DNA from: Solimonas sp. SE-A11
Lineage (GTDB): Bacteria; Pseudomonadota; Gammaproteobacteria; Nevskiales; Nevskiaceae
NCBI RefSeq assembly: GCF_030345715.1
Contig: NZ_JAUASX010000012.1
Span: 90,847 to 154,846, forward strand
Reading direction: 5' to 3'
DNA: 64,000 bases
Made by a program: the position numbers and the translations under genes. Below the pieces are notes generated by a model that had not been told where the DNA came from, searched no databases, and saw nothing but the letters and a program-made list of their open reading frames with translations. Positions 53,752-63,071 of this stretch are shown here, piece by piece. The first letter of the stretch is position 1. Each line of letters starts with the position of its first letter.

Positions 53752-54645
53752 TCAGAGCACAATGCCCAGCAGCCCGCCAAGCTGGGCGGCGAGGGCACGG
53801 AGCACCGGGGCGAGCAAGGCGATCACAGCGTCCAGAAAGATGCCCAGGGGGCCGAGGCCGTCGGCCAGTGCTTCGAGCAGATGGGTGACGGAATCGATCA
53901 GCAGCTGCGCGAAGGCCTGCGTGTCTCCGCTGCCCAGGGCATTGAGCGAGGCCGTCACATCGAGCAGCAGCCCTGCGACCGGCATGAGCACCGCATCGCC
54001 CAGACCGCCGGGCAGAACGGAAAGGGTGTTGGCCAGGCTAGCGACCACGCCGGCCAGCGTTTGCGTGACGTAGCCGAGGTCTTCTGCAATCTGACCCGGG
54101 TCGAGCACACTCGGCAATGCCTGCGAGCCCAGCAGCAGAATTTTCTGGAGCTCGACGAGGGTGCCGAGCAGGCCTTGCAGGACCTGCTGCTCGGCCAGCG
54201 GCGTAGTTGCGCCCAGGCTCGCCGACAACACCAGTTCGGCCACCGCCGCGGTGACGCACAGGAGCTCGTGGTAAACCGGGGCGAGCAGGCTAGGGTCGCC
54301 GCCGCTGCGCAGCGCCGCAAGCGACCCTGCGCCGGTGGCCAGCGCGTCCACCAGATCCAGGGCCTGGGTCACCAGCGACGCCAGCTGCCCGGCATAAGCC
54401 GCGCCACCCGGCTGATCGGCCAGTTCCTTGTTCAGGCGGTCCGCGAGCCCGGTCTGCAGGTTGTCCAATGGTCCGCTCGCGCCGGTGCACCCGATCTCGG
54501 CGGAATACAGCGGCGTTTCGGAGGACGGGGATTCCGTGTCGGACGAAGAGGCTCCGTCGCAGGCAGCAAGCGCTGCGCAGCAGGACAGGATGACGCTCCC
54601 GAGGAAGGGCTTGAGTGATGCGGTTTTTTTTGGGCTACGGGACAT
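53752..54645 (-). CDS. unknown lipoprotein with long amphipathic helical body
   Basis: 297 residues from the ATG at 54645. A signal with lipobox (LSCCAALAAC) gives a lipid-anchored protein. A Ser/Thr-rich linker (DGASSSDTESPSSETP) follows, one Cys (EIGCTGASGPLDNL), and then about 230 residues very rich in Leu, Ala and Gly with repeated patterns such as LLGTLVELQKILLLG, DVTASLNALGSG and LLEALADGLGPLGIFLDAVIALLAPVLRALAAQLGGLLGIVL. This composition suggests an amphipathic, lipid-binding helical bundle in the envelope. I do not recognise a family. It stands alone between relics. Confidence 0.75.
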   Translation of the reverse strand: MSRSPKKTASLKPFLGSVILSCCAALAACDGASSSDTESPSSETPLYSAEIGCTGASGPLDNLQTGLADRLNKELADQPGGAAYAGQLASLVTQALDLVDALATGAGSLAALRSGGDPSLLAPVYHELLCVTAAVAELVLSASLGATTPLAEQQVLQGLLGTLVELQKILLLGSQALPSVLDPGQIAEDLGYVTQTLAGVVASLANTLSVLPGGLGDAVLMPVAGLLLDVTASLNALGSGDTQAFAQLLIDSVTHLLEALADGLGPLGIFLDAVIALLAPVLRALAAQLGGLLGIVL

Positions 54646-54779
54646 CTGAAAATTCACAAAGACACTCCATGTGAGTGAGACGGGGGAAAATGGGATGTAA
54701 GTCACGCGCCTGCTCCGTGGCGGGTCGCGCACGAAGCGCGCCGTCGCAAACGGGCCCGGTGTCCATGCCGGGCGCTGTC

Positions 54780-55489
54780 CTACGAGGCTGCTTGCGCCGA
54801 AGCCGCCCTCCGGACTGAACCGAGCATCATGACGCCGCAGATCATCAGGGCCATGCCCAGCACCTGCACCGCCGTGATGGCCTCGCCGAGCGCGACGGCG
54901 GCCAGCGCCAGAGCGTGCTGGCCGGGGACCGATCATGCCGGCCTGTACCGCGGCACTTGCGCCGTAAAGCATCGCGCTCAGTGCGATCAATGATGCGCCG
55001 AAAGCCTGGCTCCGACCCCAGACCACGGCGTGCAGGTCGTGGGGCAAACGCCAGCACAGTGCCGCCGCAGGCCAATGCCAGCCACTGTGCGCAGACGCGG
55101 CGGCACTGAAGCACGATGCCGATCAGCAGCACGAAGCTCAGCGTGAGGAACAGGAACATGCGTTACAGGCCGGCGCTGACGTACTGCAGACCGATCAGGT
55201 CGAGCATTCTGGCGACGTAATAGTCGAGAAGGCCCGGACCGGCGATCCCCAGCCAGTCCGTGTGACTCGGGCGCGGCGTATGGCTGCGAGTCCACAGGGC
55301 CACCGCAGCGAGCAGCGGCAGCACGGCGCGCATTCTCAGCGTGAGCACATCGATTGCATCGACGCCGTACCGATACGGCAGCTTGACCAGCACGATCTTG
55401 CCGGACAGCAGCACCGTACCAAGCGCGGCCAAGGCGACGCCGCCTCGATAGCCGGGCGCTGCAAGGCTCGCAACGGAGGAAGGATTCAT
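54780..55489 (-). pseudogene. EamA/DMT-family transporter, nonsense and frameshifts
   Basis: From the ATG at 55489 the frame reads GGVALAALGTVLLSGKIVLVKLPYRYGVDAIDVLTLRMRAVLPLLAAVALWT and DWLGIAGPGLLDYYVARMLDLIGLQYVSAGL, then TAA where Glu is usual, then RMFLFLTLSFVLLIGIVLQCRRV. Two frameshifts later come SQAFGASLIALSAMLYGASAAVQ and ALALAAVALGEAITAVQVLGMALMICGVMML. Ten-helix drug/metabolite exporter fold, inactivated. Confidence 0.85.
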
Positions 55490-55576
55490 GGCAAAAAAAT
55501 TCCGGGCCGCGTCGATCGGGTCCGGCGGCGCAGAGGCGTGCAAAGACGGGTTGATACGCGAAGCTCTGCATAATAA

Positions 55577-55588
55577 TATCGAACGATA
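55577..55588. promoter_or_regulatory. inverted repeat in the divergent EamA/phosphoesterase promoter region
   Basis: TATCG-AA-CGATA is a perfect five-base inverted repeat with a two-base centre, located between the two dead divergent genes. It has the size of a TetR-type half-site pair but differs from the CAAACGTTTG sites. Confidence 0.35.
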
Positions 55589-55685
55589 GTTAGGTAAAGT
55601 CTTGGAAGGCCGGTTCGGGCCATGCCGCCGATGCGGTCGGGCCGACCGCAGTTTCTGTACAGGCGCACATAGGGAGGTTTCCGCC

Positions 55686-56235
55686 ATGCCGGCTTCCACT
55701 CCCCGCAGCCGGTCCCTCGTCGTCGAGGGTGTGCGCACACCCCGTGTCTCGAGGCCAGTGGCCCGGCCGCCGACGCGTCGCTTTGCCGGAGGCTTCGGTA
55801 AAATCAGCATCGCGACCGAAGCCATGCATCACACGGTCGACGGCCGTGTGCTCATGGCGACGAGTACGACATGATCATGCGCCACTTCCGCCGGCTGGCG
55901 ATTGTCGGCGACAGCGCCTACCAGTTCCTCATGCGCGCCAACCGCTGGATCAATTTCGTGCGCGAGCGTTACGGCATGCCGTACTGGCCGTTCTCTACCT
56001 ATGCTAAACACTAGGTCAAGCGCTCCGTGAACTTCGTCTCGGAGTTCGAGGGCGCGCGACTGCCAGCAGTACGGGCCTCGACGGCGTCATCTTCGATCAC
56101 ATCCACCATGCCGAGCCCGTACGCTGCAGGTGATCGAGCATCACAATTGCGCTACTGGGTGGAGAGCTGCACGCGCTGGGCGAGAGTCAGGACAGCCACA
56201 ACGCACTCCGCTGGACGAGGATCCGGACACCACGG
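55686..56235 (+). pseudogene. calcineurin-like metallophosphoesterase (LpxH-related), deleted and frameshifted
   Basis: An ATG at 55686 has a GGGAGG ribosome site. The start reads GVRTPRVSRP, near the family's GVRTLFISD, then jumps to FGKISIATEAMHHTVDGRVLM; after a frameshift GDEYDMIMRHFRRLAIVGDSAYQFLMRANRWINFVRERYGMPYWPFSTYAKH, stop, and KRSVNFVSEFEGA; further frames give GLDGVIFDHIHHAEP and the end of the domain. The first metal-binding Asp/His segment is deleted. Confidence 0.75.
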
Positions 56236-56361
56236 CCGGCTCGTCGATTGCGACTGCGACTGCGACTTCGCTGTCGCGGCGGCAAGCGGCCGACCGGGCC
56301 CGCGTCCCTGCTCTGAAGCCCCGCGCCATTTGCTATCGGCCGCGATTCGCGGATAAGCTCC

Positions 56362-56371
56362 CGAACGTTTG
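56362..56371. promoter_or_regulatory. operator candidate, third copy (one mismatch)
   Basis: CGAACGTTTG followed by TTAG. It shares ten consecutive bases, AACGTTTGTT plus A, with the site at 6251, and lies directly in front of the first gene of the plus-strand acyl-CoA operon (ATG at 56376), where a bound repressor would block initiation. Confidence 0.45.
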
Positions 56372-56375
56372 TTAG

Positions 56376-57015
56376 ATGAACGCTGCGGCCGGCGAGAGAT
56401 CGGACGGCCCCTTCTACCCAGGAGCACCTTTGGAATTCCAGCCCGACCAGCAGCGACTCAGCATAGAGGACGCGGTGTGCACACTGTGCACGCGCTTCGA
56501 TGTGGCGTACTGGCTGGAGAAAGACTGGCACGGCGGCTTTCCGCACGATTTCCACCTCGCGATGGCGAAGGCCGGCTGGCTCGGGATCACTGAGGACGGC
56601 GTCTTCGGGCTGCAGTCGGGCGTGCTCTTCGGCAGTGAGGCGCAGAAGCAGCGCTTTCCGCCGTCGCTGGTGCGTGGCGGCGAAAAGGCCTGCTTCGGCG
56701 TCCCCGAGCCGGACGTCGGGTTCAATTGGACCCACCTGAAAGTCCGCGTGGAGCGGGTCAGGGGCGACTACGTGCTGCACGGCCGAAAGGTCTGGATCTC
56801 CGCCGCGCAGGTCGCAGACCGCGTCCTGATTCTCACGCACACCATGCCCATTGAGCAGTGCAGCACGCCCGCGCCGGGCATGACCCTGTTCTACGCGCCG
56901 CTGGATCGCCGCTACGTGGACGTGCGCGAGATCGACAACATGGGCCGCAGGTGCGTGGAATCCAACGAGCTCGCCATCGACGGCCTGCCGGTGCCCTACG
57001 AGGGCCGCGACGGTG
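56376..57015 (+). pseudogene. acyl-CoA dehydrogenase, internal and 3' deletions
   Basis: The frame starts MNAAAGERSDGPFYPGAPLEFQPDQQRLSIEDAVCTLCTRFDVAYWLEKDWHGGFPHDFHLAMAKAGWLGIT and then lacks about 60 residues before GLQSGVLFGSEAQKQRFPPSLVRGGEKACFGVPEPDVGFNWTHLKVRVERVRGDYVLHGRKVWISAAQVADRVLILTHT. After LAIDGLPVPYEGRDGEE the dehydrogenase sequence is replaced by a MaoC-type protein in another frame. The C-terminal catalytic domain is gone. Confidence 0.85.
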
Positions 57016-57243
57016 AGGAGCGCCGCGGTGCTCAAGGCCGCAGGCTACGCCGCGGAGCGGATCGCCTCGGTGCAGGTTCGCTTCACCGCGCCGGTCTATC
57101 CCGGCGATGTGCTGAGTACCGACATCTGGCAGGACGGCGAGATCTGGTCCTTCCGCAGCCGCGTCCCCGCGCGCGATGCGTTGGTACTCGGCAACGGGCG
57201 TGCCGTGGTGCGCCCGTCTGAACGCATTGTTCTCATCGACCTA
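57016..57243 (+). pseudogene. MaoC-type hydratase, C-terminal fragment
   Basis: AAVLKAAGYAAERIASVQVRFTAPVYPGDVLSTDIWQDGEIWSFRSRVPARDALVLGNGRAVVRP is the end of a double-hotdog enoyl-CoA hydratase 2 (the RFTAPVYPGD and VLNNGRA-like segments). Its N-terminal portion, with the catalytic Asp/His, has been lost in the same deletion that removed the end of the preceding dehydrogenase. Confidence 0.8.
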
Positions 57244-57253
57244 GGAGTCACGC

Positions 57254-57682
57254 ATGTTCCCAGCCGACCCCGCCGCGCAGATCGCGGCACTAATCAAGAT
57301 GTTTCCGCAGATCGCCTTCCAGAAGCTGCTCGGCATCGAGGTGGTGGAAGCGGCGCCCGATCGCGCGGTGGTGCAGCTCGCGCACCGCGCCGAGCTCTGC
57401 GGCGGCGGCAACGCGCTGCACGGAGGTGTGATCTCCAGCCTGATCGACTTGACCGGCGCGCTCGCCGCCTGGAGTGGCCACGATCCGACCCGAGGCATGA
57501 AGGCCTCCACGGTCACGCTCACCGTCAACTACATCAGCGCAGCGCTAGGCGCGCCGATCCGCGCCACCGGCGTCGTCCGACGGCGTGGCAAGGAGCTGAT
57601 TTTCTGTGACGTGGAGATCGTCGAGGACACCGCGGCCGCCCGCCTCGTGGCCACCGGCTCGATGGTTTACCGCATCGTTTAA
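57254..57682 (+). CDS. PaaI-type hotdog acyl-CoA thioesterase
   Basis: 142 residues from an ATG with a GGAG ribosome site. The active-site region is LCGGGNALHGGVISSLIDLTGALAAWSGHD (Asn, His-Gly-Gly, Asp), followed by KASTVTLTVNYISAALGAPIRATGVVRRRGKELIFCDVEIVEDTAARLVATGSMVYRIV. It is intact between a broken hydratase and an intact crotonase, so it probably still serves CoA recycling for this operon. Confidence 0.9.
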   Translation: MFPADPAAQIAALIKMFPQIAFQKLLGIEVVEAAPDRAVVQLAHRAELCGGGNALHGGVISSLIDLTGALAAWSGHDPTRGMKASTVTLTVNYISAALGAPIRATGVVRRRGKELIFCDVEIVEDTAAARLVATGSMVYRIV

Positions 57683-57711
57683 ACATCGAACATTCAGCCG
57701 GAGCACAGCAC

Positions 57712-58512
57712 ATGAATTACAGCGATTTTCAGTCGCTGAAGTTCGAGCGCCGTCCCAACGGAGTGCTGATCATCATCATCAACCGCCCTGAGGTTATGAA
57801 CGCGACCAACGCGCGCCTGCACTGGGAGCTGACCAAGATCTGGGCTGTCGTCCACGATGATCCGAAGACCAAGGTCGCCGTAATCACCGGCGCCGGCGAC
57901 CGCGCCTTCTCGGCCGGCGGCGACCTGGAGTGGATCACCAACATGGTCGGCAACCCCAGGGAACTCTCGGTGGTGATGCAGGAAGCGGCGGATGTCGTCT
58001 ACAGCATCATGAACTGCGAGAAGATCGTCATCTCGGCGATCAACGGCGTGGCCGTCGGCGCCGGACTGGCCGTGGCCTTGCTCGCCGACATCAGCATCAT
58101 GGCGGAAGAAGCCAAGATCACCGACGGCCACGTCAAGCTCGGCGTCGGCGCCGGCGACCACGCCGCCATCATCTGGCCGCTGCTCTGTGGCATGGCCAAG
58201 GCCAAGTACTACCTGCTTACCGCCGAATTTATCGACGGCAAGGAAGCCGAACGCATAGGCCTGGTGAGCCGCAGCGTACCGCGCGCCCACCTCTTGGAGA
58301 CGGCGCTGGCCGTGGCCGACAAGCTGGCGGCCGGCAGCCAGCCGGCGATCCGCCTGACCAAGCGCTCGCTCAACGGGTGGATGAATATGGCACGGCCGAT
58401 CTTCGAGAGTTCGCTGGCCATGGAGATGCTCTGCTTCCTGGGTGCGGATGCGCCCGAAGGGGTAAAGGCCATGCGCGAGAAGCGCGCGCCCCAGTTCCCG
58501 TCGGCGAAGTAG
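57712..58512 (+). CDS. enoyl-CoA hydratase/isomerase family protein
   Basis: 266 residues with the crotonase fold. The first oxyanion-hole segment is [18 protein letters not shown] and the second [30 protein letters not shown]. The position of the second catalytic glutamate reads [30 protein letters not shown], where Asp replaces the usual GGT-type loop, a variant seen in some enoyl-CoA hydratases of degradation clusters. The C-terminal trimerisation helix ends [13 protein letters not shown]. It would hydrate or isomerise the enoyl-CoA produced by the neighbouring dehydrogenase. Confidence 0.92.
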   Translation: MNYSDFQSLKFERRPNGVLIIIINRPEVMNATNARLHWELTKIWAVVHDDPKTKVAVITGAGDRAFSAGGDLEWITNMVGNPRELSVVMQEAADVVYSIMNCEKIVISAINGVAVGAGLAVALLADISIMAEEAKITDGHVKLGVGAGDHAAIIWPLLCGMAKAKYYLLTAEFIDGKEAERIGLVSRSVPRAHLLETALAVADKLAAGSQPAIRLTKRSLNGWMNMARPIFESSLAMEMLCFLGADAPEGVKAMREKRAPQFPSAK

Positions 58513-58517
58513 ACCGC

Positions 58518-59480
58518 ATGGACTTCCGACTGGCCGAAGACCAACGCGCACTGCAGGACGCAGCGCGCAGATTCGCCCGGGGTGAACTCGAGACGCTGGC
58601 GCGGAAGCAGAAGGCGCGTCACGAGGCGGTACCAGACGACTGCCTCTGGCGCTATGCGGAAATGGATTTCCTGGACATCAGCGTCGCGACGCAGTACAGC
58701 GACCTGGGCCCGGGCAATCTGGAAGCGCTGATCGTCATCGAGGAGTTCGCCCAGGTTTCGGCAACGGTCGCATTCCTGGTGTTCGAGAGCAGTGCCGGGC
58801 CGGTGCGCGCGATCGAGCACTTCGCGCCGGAGAGCCTGCGCCAGCGGGTCATTCCGCGGGTCTGCCGGGGCGAGCTGGCGGTGGCGGTGGCGATGAGCGA
58901 GCCGGATGCCGGCTCGGCCCTGACGGATCTCAGGACCACTGCGCGCGCCGACGGCGACAGCGTTCTCGTCCGTCAACGGACTGAATCGCTGGTACTCCGG
59001 CGGCAGGCATTCCGGCGGCCACGTGGTCTACGCGCGCCTGTCGGATGCCCCCCGGTGCCGCGGGCATCGGCGCAGTCTACGTCGAGAAAACCATGGCCGG
59101 AGTGAGCTTCGGCGCAGGCGAGACGTTGAGGGCCTTCCGTGGCATTCCCAGCGCCGACATCTTTCTAGACCGGGTGCGGGTGCCGCTGGACAATGTCATC
59201 GTGCCGGCCAGCGGCTGCCGCGCCGCGCCGCGCCGAACGCCGAGCAGGGCTTGCCGTCGATGCTGGAATCCAGTCTCGCCAAGTGCTTCGCCAACCAGAT
59301 GGTGCGCGAGGTCTGCGGCCACGGCGTGCAACTCATGGGCGCCTACGGCTATTCCGGCAGTATCCGCTGGAGCAGCGCCTGCGGGATGGATGGGCTGTGC
59401 ATCCCCGGAGGCGCATCGATATCCAGAAGACGAACATCGCCTCGACCCTGGTCGGGCGTCGCTTCAATCAACGCGGTTGA
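58518..59480 (+). pseudogene. acyl-CoA dehydrogenase with multiple frameshifts
   Basis: The ATG at 58518, five bases after the crotonase stop, opens MDFRLAEDQRALQDAARRFARGELETLARKQKARHEAVPDDCLWRYAEMDFLDISV and continues to GELAVAVAMSEPDAGSALTDLRTTARADGDSVLV. Then frames change: NRWYSGGRHSGGHVVYARLSD, then IGAVYVEKTMAGVSFGAGETLRAFRGIPSADIFLDRVRVPLDNVIVPASG, then MLESSLAKCFANQMVREVCGHGVQLMGAYGYSG, then DIQKTNIASTLVGRRFNQRG and a stop. At least four indels. Confidence 0.9.
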
Positions 59481-59563
59481 AAACACGGTTCCCCATTGCC
59501 CGGGACCGCTCGAGCGCCTGCTCGATATCCCGGGCTTTCTTGAATCTGGCAGGGAAGGACGAC

Positions 59564-60727
59564 ATGGATTTTGAACTGAGCAGCGAGCAGCGGATGATTC
59601 TCGAGTACGGCGACCGCATCGCCCAGCGGTTCGACCGCCGCTACTGGATGGGCTACGCGGAAAAGCACGAGCCGCCGAAGGAGTTGTTCGAGCAGATTGC
59701 GGCGGACGGATTTCTGGGGCTGATGGTTCCGGAGGCCTATGGCGGCGGCGGGCAGGGCATGCTGGAAATGGCCTTGTTCATGGAGGGGCTGTCGAACAAC
59801 GGCATTCCGCTGTTGAGCCTGGTGATCAATTCCACGATGTCACTGGCGCTGATCGCGATGCACGGGACCGAGGAACAGAAGCAGAAGTACCTGCCCGCGG
59901 CCTGTCGCGGCGAGATCAAGTTCTGCTTCGCCATCACAGAGCCCGACGCCGGGTCCAACACGATCGAGATCACCACGCTGGCGCGGCGCGAAGGCCGCGG
60001 GTTCCGGCTCAAGGGTCAGAAGACCTTCATCACCGACGCCGACTCTGCCGACTACGCGTTGGTCGTCGCCCGCTCGCGCCCGCACAGTGAGGTGGCGCGC
60101 AAGACAGACGGCTTCACCCTGTTCATCCTCGACATGCGGCGCCCAGGCGTGAGCAAGACGGCGATTCCGGTGAGCATCCCGATGCCCGAGTCGCAGTGGC
60201 AGTTGTTTTTCGACGATGTCGAGTTGGAGGAGGGCGATGCCCTGGGCACCGTCGACGACGGCTTCCGTATCCTGTTCGACACGCTCAACCCGGAACGCAT
60301 CATTCTCTCCGCGCTCTGCGTGGGCATCGGCCGCTATGCCCTGCGCCGCGCGGTCGGCTATGCAAGCGAGCGGAAGGTCTTCAACAAGGTGCCGATCGGC
60401 GCCTACCAAGGCCTCCAGCACCCGCTGGCTGCGGCACATGCCGAGGTCGAGCTGGCCGGGCTGATGACGCACAAGGCGGCCTGGGCCTTCGACCGGCGTC
60501 TTCCAGCTGGAGAGTATGCCAACATGGCCAAATACGCAGCGGCCGAAGCCGGCATCCACGCGGTCGATGTCGCGATCCAGTGCTTCGGCGGCAACGGCTT
60601 CACCAAGGAGTACGGCATGTTTGATCTGTACCCCATGGTGCGCCTGCTGCGCACCGCGCCGCTCAACCGCGAAATGGTGCTCAACTACATTGGCGAGAAG
60701 GTCATGGGCCTTCCGCGCTCTTACTAG
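59564..60727 (+). CDS. acyl-CoA dehydrogenase
   Basis: 387 residues from the ATG at 59564, complete and of normal length. Key blocks: VPEAYGGGGQGMLEMALFMEGLSNNGIPLLSLVINSTMSLALI, the FAD/substrate motif FCFAITEPDAGSNTIEITTLARREG, the beta domain LKGQKTFITDADSADYALVVAR, and the C-terminal VGYASERKVFNKVPIGAYQGLQHPLAAAHAEVELAG, FGGNGFTKEYGMFDLYPMVRLLRTAPLNREMVLNYIGEKVMGLPRSY. It is the only intact dehydrogenase of the plus-strand operon, which once held three. Confidence 0.94.
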   Translation: MDFELSSEQRMILEYGDRIAQRFDRRYWMGYAEKHEPPKELFEQIAADGFLGLMVPEAYGGGGQGMLEMALFMEGLSNNGIPLLSLVINSTMSLALIAMHGTEEQKQKYLPAACRGEIKFCFAITEPDAGSNTIEITTLARREGRGFRLKGQKTFITDADSADYALVVARSRPHSEVARKTDGFTLFILDMRRPGVSKTAIPVSIPMPESQWQLFFDDVELEEGDALGTVDDGFRILFDTLNPERIILSALCVGIGRYALRRAVGYASERKVFNKVPIGAYQGLQHPLAAAHAEVELAGLMTHKAAWAFDRRLPAGEYANMAKYAAAEAGIHAVDVAIQCFGGNGFTKEYGMFDLYPMVRLLRTAPLNREMVLNYIGEKVMGLPRSY

Positions 60728-60815
60728 GAAACACATTTGCGATGACGCTATTTCAAAGGCTTGCGTATGGCGCTTTTATCCCTCCGGGTCGAGAACGACC
60801 GATGGAAATCTACTG

Positions 60816-61562
60816 ATGGTCTGCCCGCAGAGGCCGGAGCGCTCGGACGCCTTGCGCGACCTCAAGGTGCTCGATCAGCCGCGGGTGCTGGGTGCCCCGT
60901 ACTGCACGCAGATCCTGTCCGATTATGGCGCCGACGTAATCAAGGTCGAGCCGCCGACCGGCGACGAAACGCGCACCTGGCGACCGCCCTTCGTCGAGGG
61001 CACCGCCTCGTATTTCATCGGCGTCAACCGCAACAAGCGCGGCCTCGCGCTCGATCTGTCGAGCGCCGAGGGCCGCGAGATCGTGCTGCGCGTGCTGGCC
61101 GGGGCCGACGTCCTGGGCATTGGCAACGACGGGCAGTTCCGCAAGTTCTGTGAGTTCGTCGGCGCCCCGGGGCTGGCGGCCGATCCCCGCTACGCAAGCA
61201 ATGGCGAGCGCCATCGCAACCGCGACAGCCTGTGCGCGTCCATCGAAGCGCTACTGGCCGATCGCGAGGCCGCCACGCTATGTCAGGCGCTGCTCAAGGC
61301 CGGCGTGCCGGCCGGCCTCATTCACTCGCTGTCCGAGGTGCTGAAGCATCCGCACACCGAGCATCGCCGCATGTTGGTCGAGATCGGTGCGGGCCAGCGG
61401 GGTCTGGGCGTTCCCGTCAAATTGTCAGGCACGCCGAGGCAGGCGCATACGCCTGCCCCGGCGATCGGGCAGCACAACTACGAAGTGCTGGAGACCGACG
61501 CGCTCGTCGAGGCCGGCGTCGCCGTGCGCGCGGCGGGCGCCCACCCTGGGGAGAGGTCATGA
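60816..61562 (+). pseudogene. family III CoA-transferase (CaiB/BaiF), large in-frame deletion
   Basis: The frame from 60816 encodes 248 residues instead of about 400. The N-terminal CoA-binding part is normal (LRDLKVLDQPRVLGAPYCTQILSDYGADVIKVEPPTGDETRTWRPPFVEGTASYFIGVNRNKRGLALDLSSAEGREIVLRVLAGADVL), then it jumps to GNDGQFRKFCEFVGAPGLAADPRYASNGERHRNRDSLCASIEALLA. The central part with the catalytic aspartate is missing. The frame stays open and its stop overlaps the DUF445 start by ATGA, so translation through it may still drive the next gene. Confidence 0.82.
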
Positions 61563-62794
61563 ATCTGGCTGCACTGTGGGCTGAGCTGCAGGCGAATCTG
61601 TGGATCTACCTTGCCATCCCGCTGGTCGCCGGGCTGGTGGGTTACGTGACCAAAGCGCTGGCCGTGCAAATGATCTTCCGGCCGCTGAAATTCGTCGGTA
61701 TCCCGCCCTGGCTGGGATGGCAGGGCATCCTGCCGCGCAAGGCGGAGAAGATTGCCGCGCACTCGGCAGACCTGATGGCCGCGCGCCTGCTCGATTCCAA
61801 CGAGCTGTTCCAGCGGCTGGACCCGGACCGGATGATGCTGGAGCTGCAGAAGCCGCTGATGGCGGCGGCCGAGTCCCTGATTCGCGAGATTGGCGACACC
61901 TATGCGCCCGGCATCTGGACGCGCATGCCGCTGTCGTGGCGCCGCCGCGTAATCGAACGTTTCCAGAGCGAGATTCCCGGCATGGTGGCCGAGCTCTGGA
62001 ACCAGGCCTCCGGGAATGTCACCGAGTACTTCGACATACGCCGGCTGGTGACTGAGAACCTGGTTCGCGACAAGGCCAAGCTGAACGAGATTTTCTGGCG
62101 CGTCGGCGGGCCGGAATTGCGCTTCTTCCGCAACATCGGCTTCTGGTTCGGCTTGGGCATCGGCCTGGTGCAGCTGGCGTGCTGGATCACCTGGCACGAG
62201 CCGCTGCTGATGCCGCTTTTCGGCGGCATGATCGGCTTCATCAGCGACTGGATCGCCCTGCAGATGCTGTTCCGGCCGCTGAGGCCCAAGACGTTTCTCG
62301 GGTTCACGCTGCAGGGCAAGTTCCTCGTGCGCCAGGACGAAGTGGCCCGCGAGTATGCGAGCTTGATGGCCAACGAGCTGCTGACGCCGGCACACATGAT
62401 CGAGGAACTGCTGCGCGGGCCGGCTCTGGACCGCATCGTCGAGCTTGCCCACCGGCGCGTGCGCGAGGCGATCGACAGGCGGCTGGGCTGGGCCCAACCC
62501 GTGGTGGTCCTGGCGCTGGGCCACGAGCGCTACGAGGAAATGCGCAAGCTGGTGGCCCAGCGTCTCATCGACCTGATCCCGGTGGCGTCGCAGACGGTTG
62601 AGCGCTACGCGCTGGACGCGCTGGACATCAACTCGACGATTCTCTCCCGCATGAGCCGGCTGTCGCCGGAAGAGTTCGAGTCCGTACTGCGCCCGGCGTT
62701 CAAGGAGAACGAAATGGTCGTCGTGATTGCCGGCGCCATCCTCGGGGCGCTGATCGGAGAACTTCAGGTATTTTTCATGCTCGGCGGACACTGA
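61559..62794 (+). CDS. DUF445 family membrane protein
   Basis: 411 residues from the ATG at 61559. An N-terminal helix (LWIYLAIPLVAGLVGYVTKALAVQMIF) is followed by the family block FVGIPPWLGWQGILPRKAEKIAAHSADLMAARLLDSNELFQRLDPDRM, a central hairpin of membrane helices (LRFFRNIGFWFGLGIGLVQLACWITW and PLLMPLFGGMIGFISDWIALQMLFRPL) and a C-terminal repeat of the first motif ending LSPEEFESVLRPAFKENEMVVVIAGAILGALIGELQVFFML. The function of the family is unknown. It is intact and coupled to an acyl-CoA operon. Confidence 0.9.
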   Translation: MNLAALWAELQANLWIYLAIPLVAGLVGYVTKALAVQMIFRPLKFVGIPPWLGWQGILPRKAEKIAAHSADLMAARLLDSNELFQRLDPDRMMLELQKPLMAAAESLIREIGDTYAPGIWTRMPLSWRRRVIERFQSEIPGMVAELWNQASGNVTEYFDIRRLVTENLVRDKAKLNEIFWRVGGPELRFFRNIGFWFGLGIGLVQLACWITWHEPLLMPLFGGMIGFISDWIALQMLFRPLRPKTFLGFTLQGKFLVRQDEVAREYASLMANELLTPAHMIEELLRGPALDRIVELAHRRVREAIDRRLGWAQPVVVLALGHERYEEMRKLVAQRLIDLIPVASQTVERYALDALDINSTILSRMSRLSPEEFESVLRPAFKENEMVVVIAGAILGALIGELQVFFMLGGH

Positions 62795-62942
62795 AGAAAG
62801 CGGCCCCGCGCGCGATCTTCAACCGGGCCCCGCGCGGCCAGTCGCACAAGAGGAGATTCACCATGAACGCGTCGGCGAACATCAGCCGCACGTCCCACTT
62901 CACGGGCTGGCGTGGGCGCGGCGCGGTCTGTCCCATCCCGCC

Positions 62943-63071
62943 TTGCGACCACTCTGTGTCCGTGTGAACTCGGTGCATCAGGGCATCGTGCGCACCGACA
63001 TGGGCGCCGGCGACATCTCCGGGATGGCCCGGCTCGGCCTGGTGCCGAATGCGACCGCTGCCGAGGGCCTA
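62943..63071 (+). pseudogene. SDR-family fragment
   Basis: RPLCVRVNSVHQGIVRTDMGAGDISGMARLGLVPNATAAEGL is the segment after the catalytic YxxxK helix of SDR dehydrogenases (IRVNSVHPG...TDM). The N-terminal two-thirds are absent, and the IS5-type element interrupts the remainder at 63072. Bases 62795-62942 hold no other gene. Confidence 0.75.

Noticed and set aside
53731..54618. 295-codon plus-strand open frame
   Set aside because: It is antisense to the lipoprotein gene, which has a signal peptide and lipobox; the opposite reading has neither.
56083..56281. short repetitive runs such as GACTGCGACTGCGACT
   Set aside because: A small local triplet repeat inside a pseudogene tail; too short to be a CRISPR array or functional repeat.
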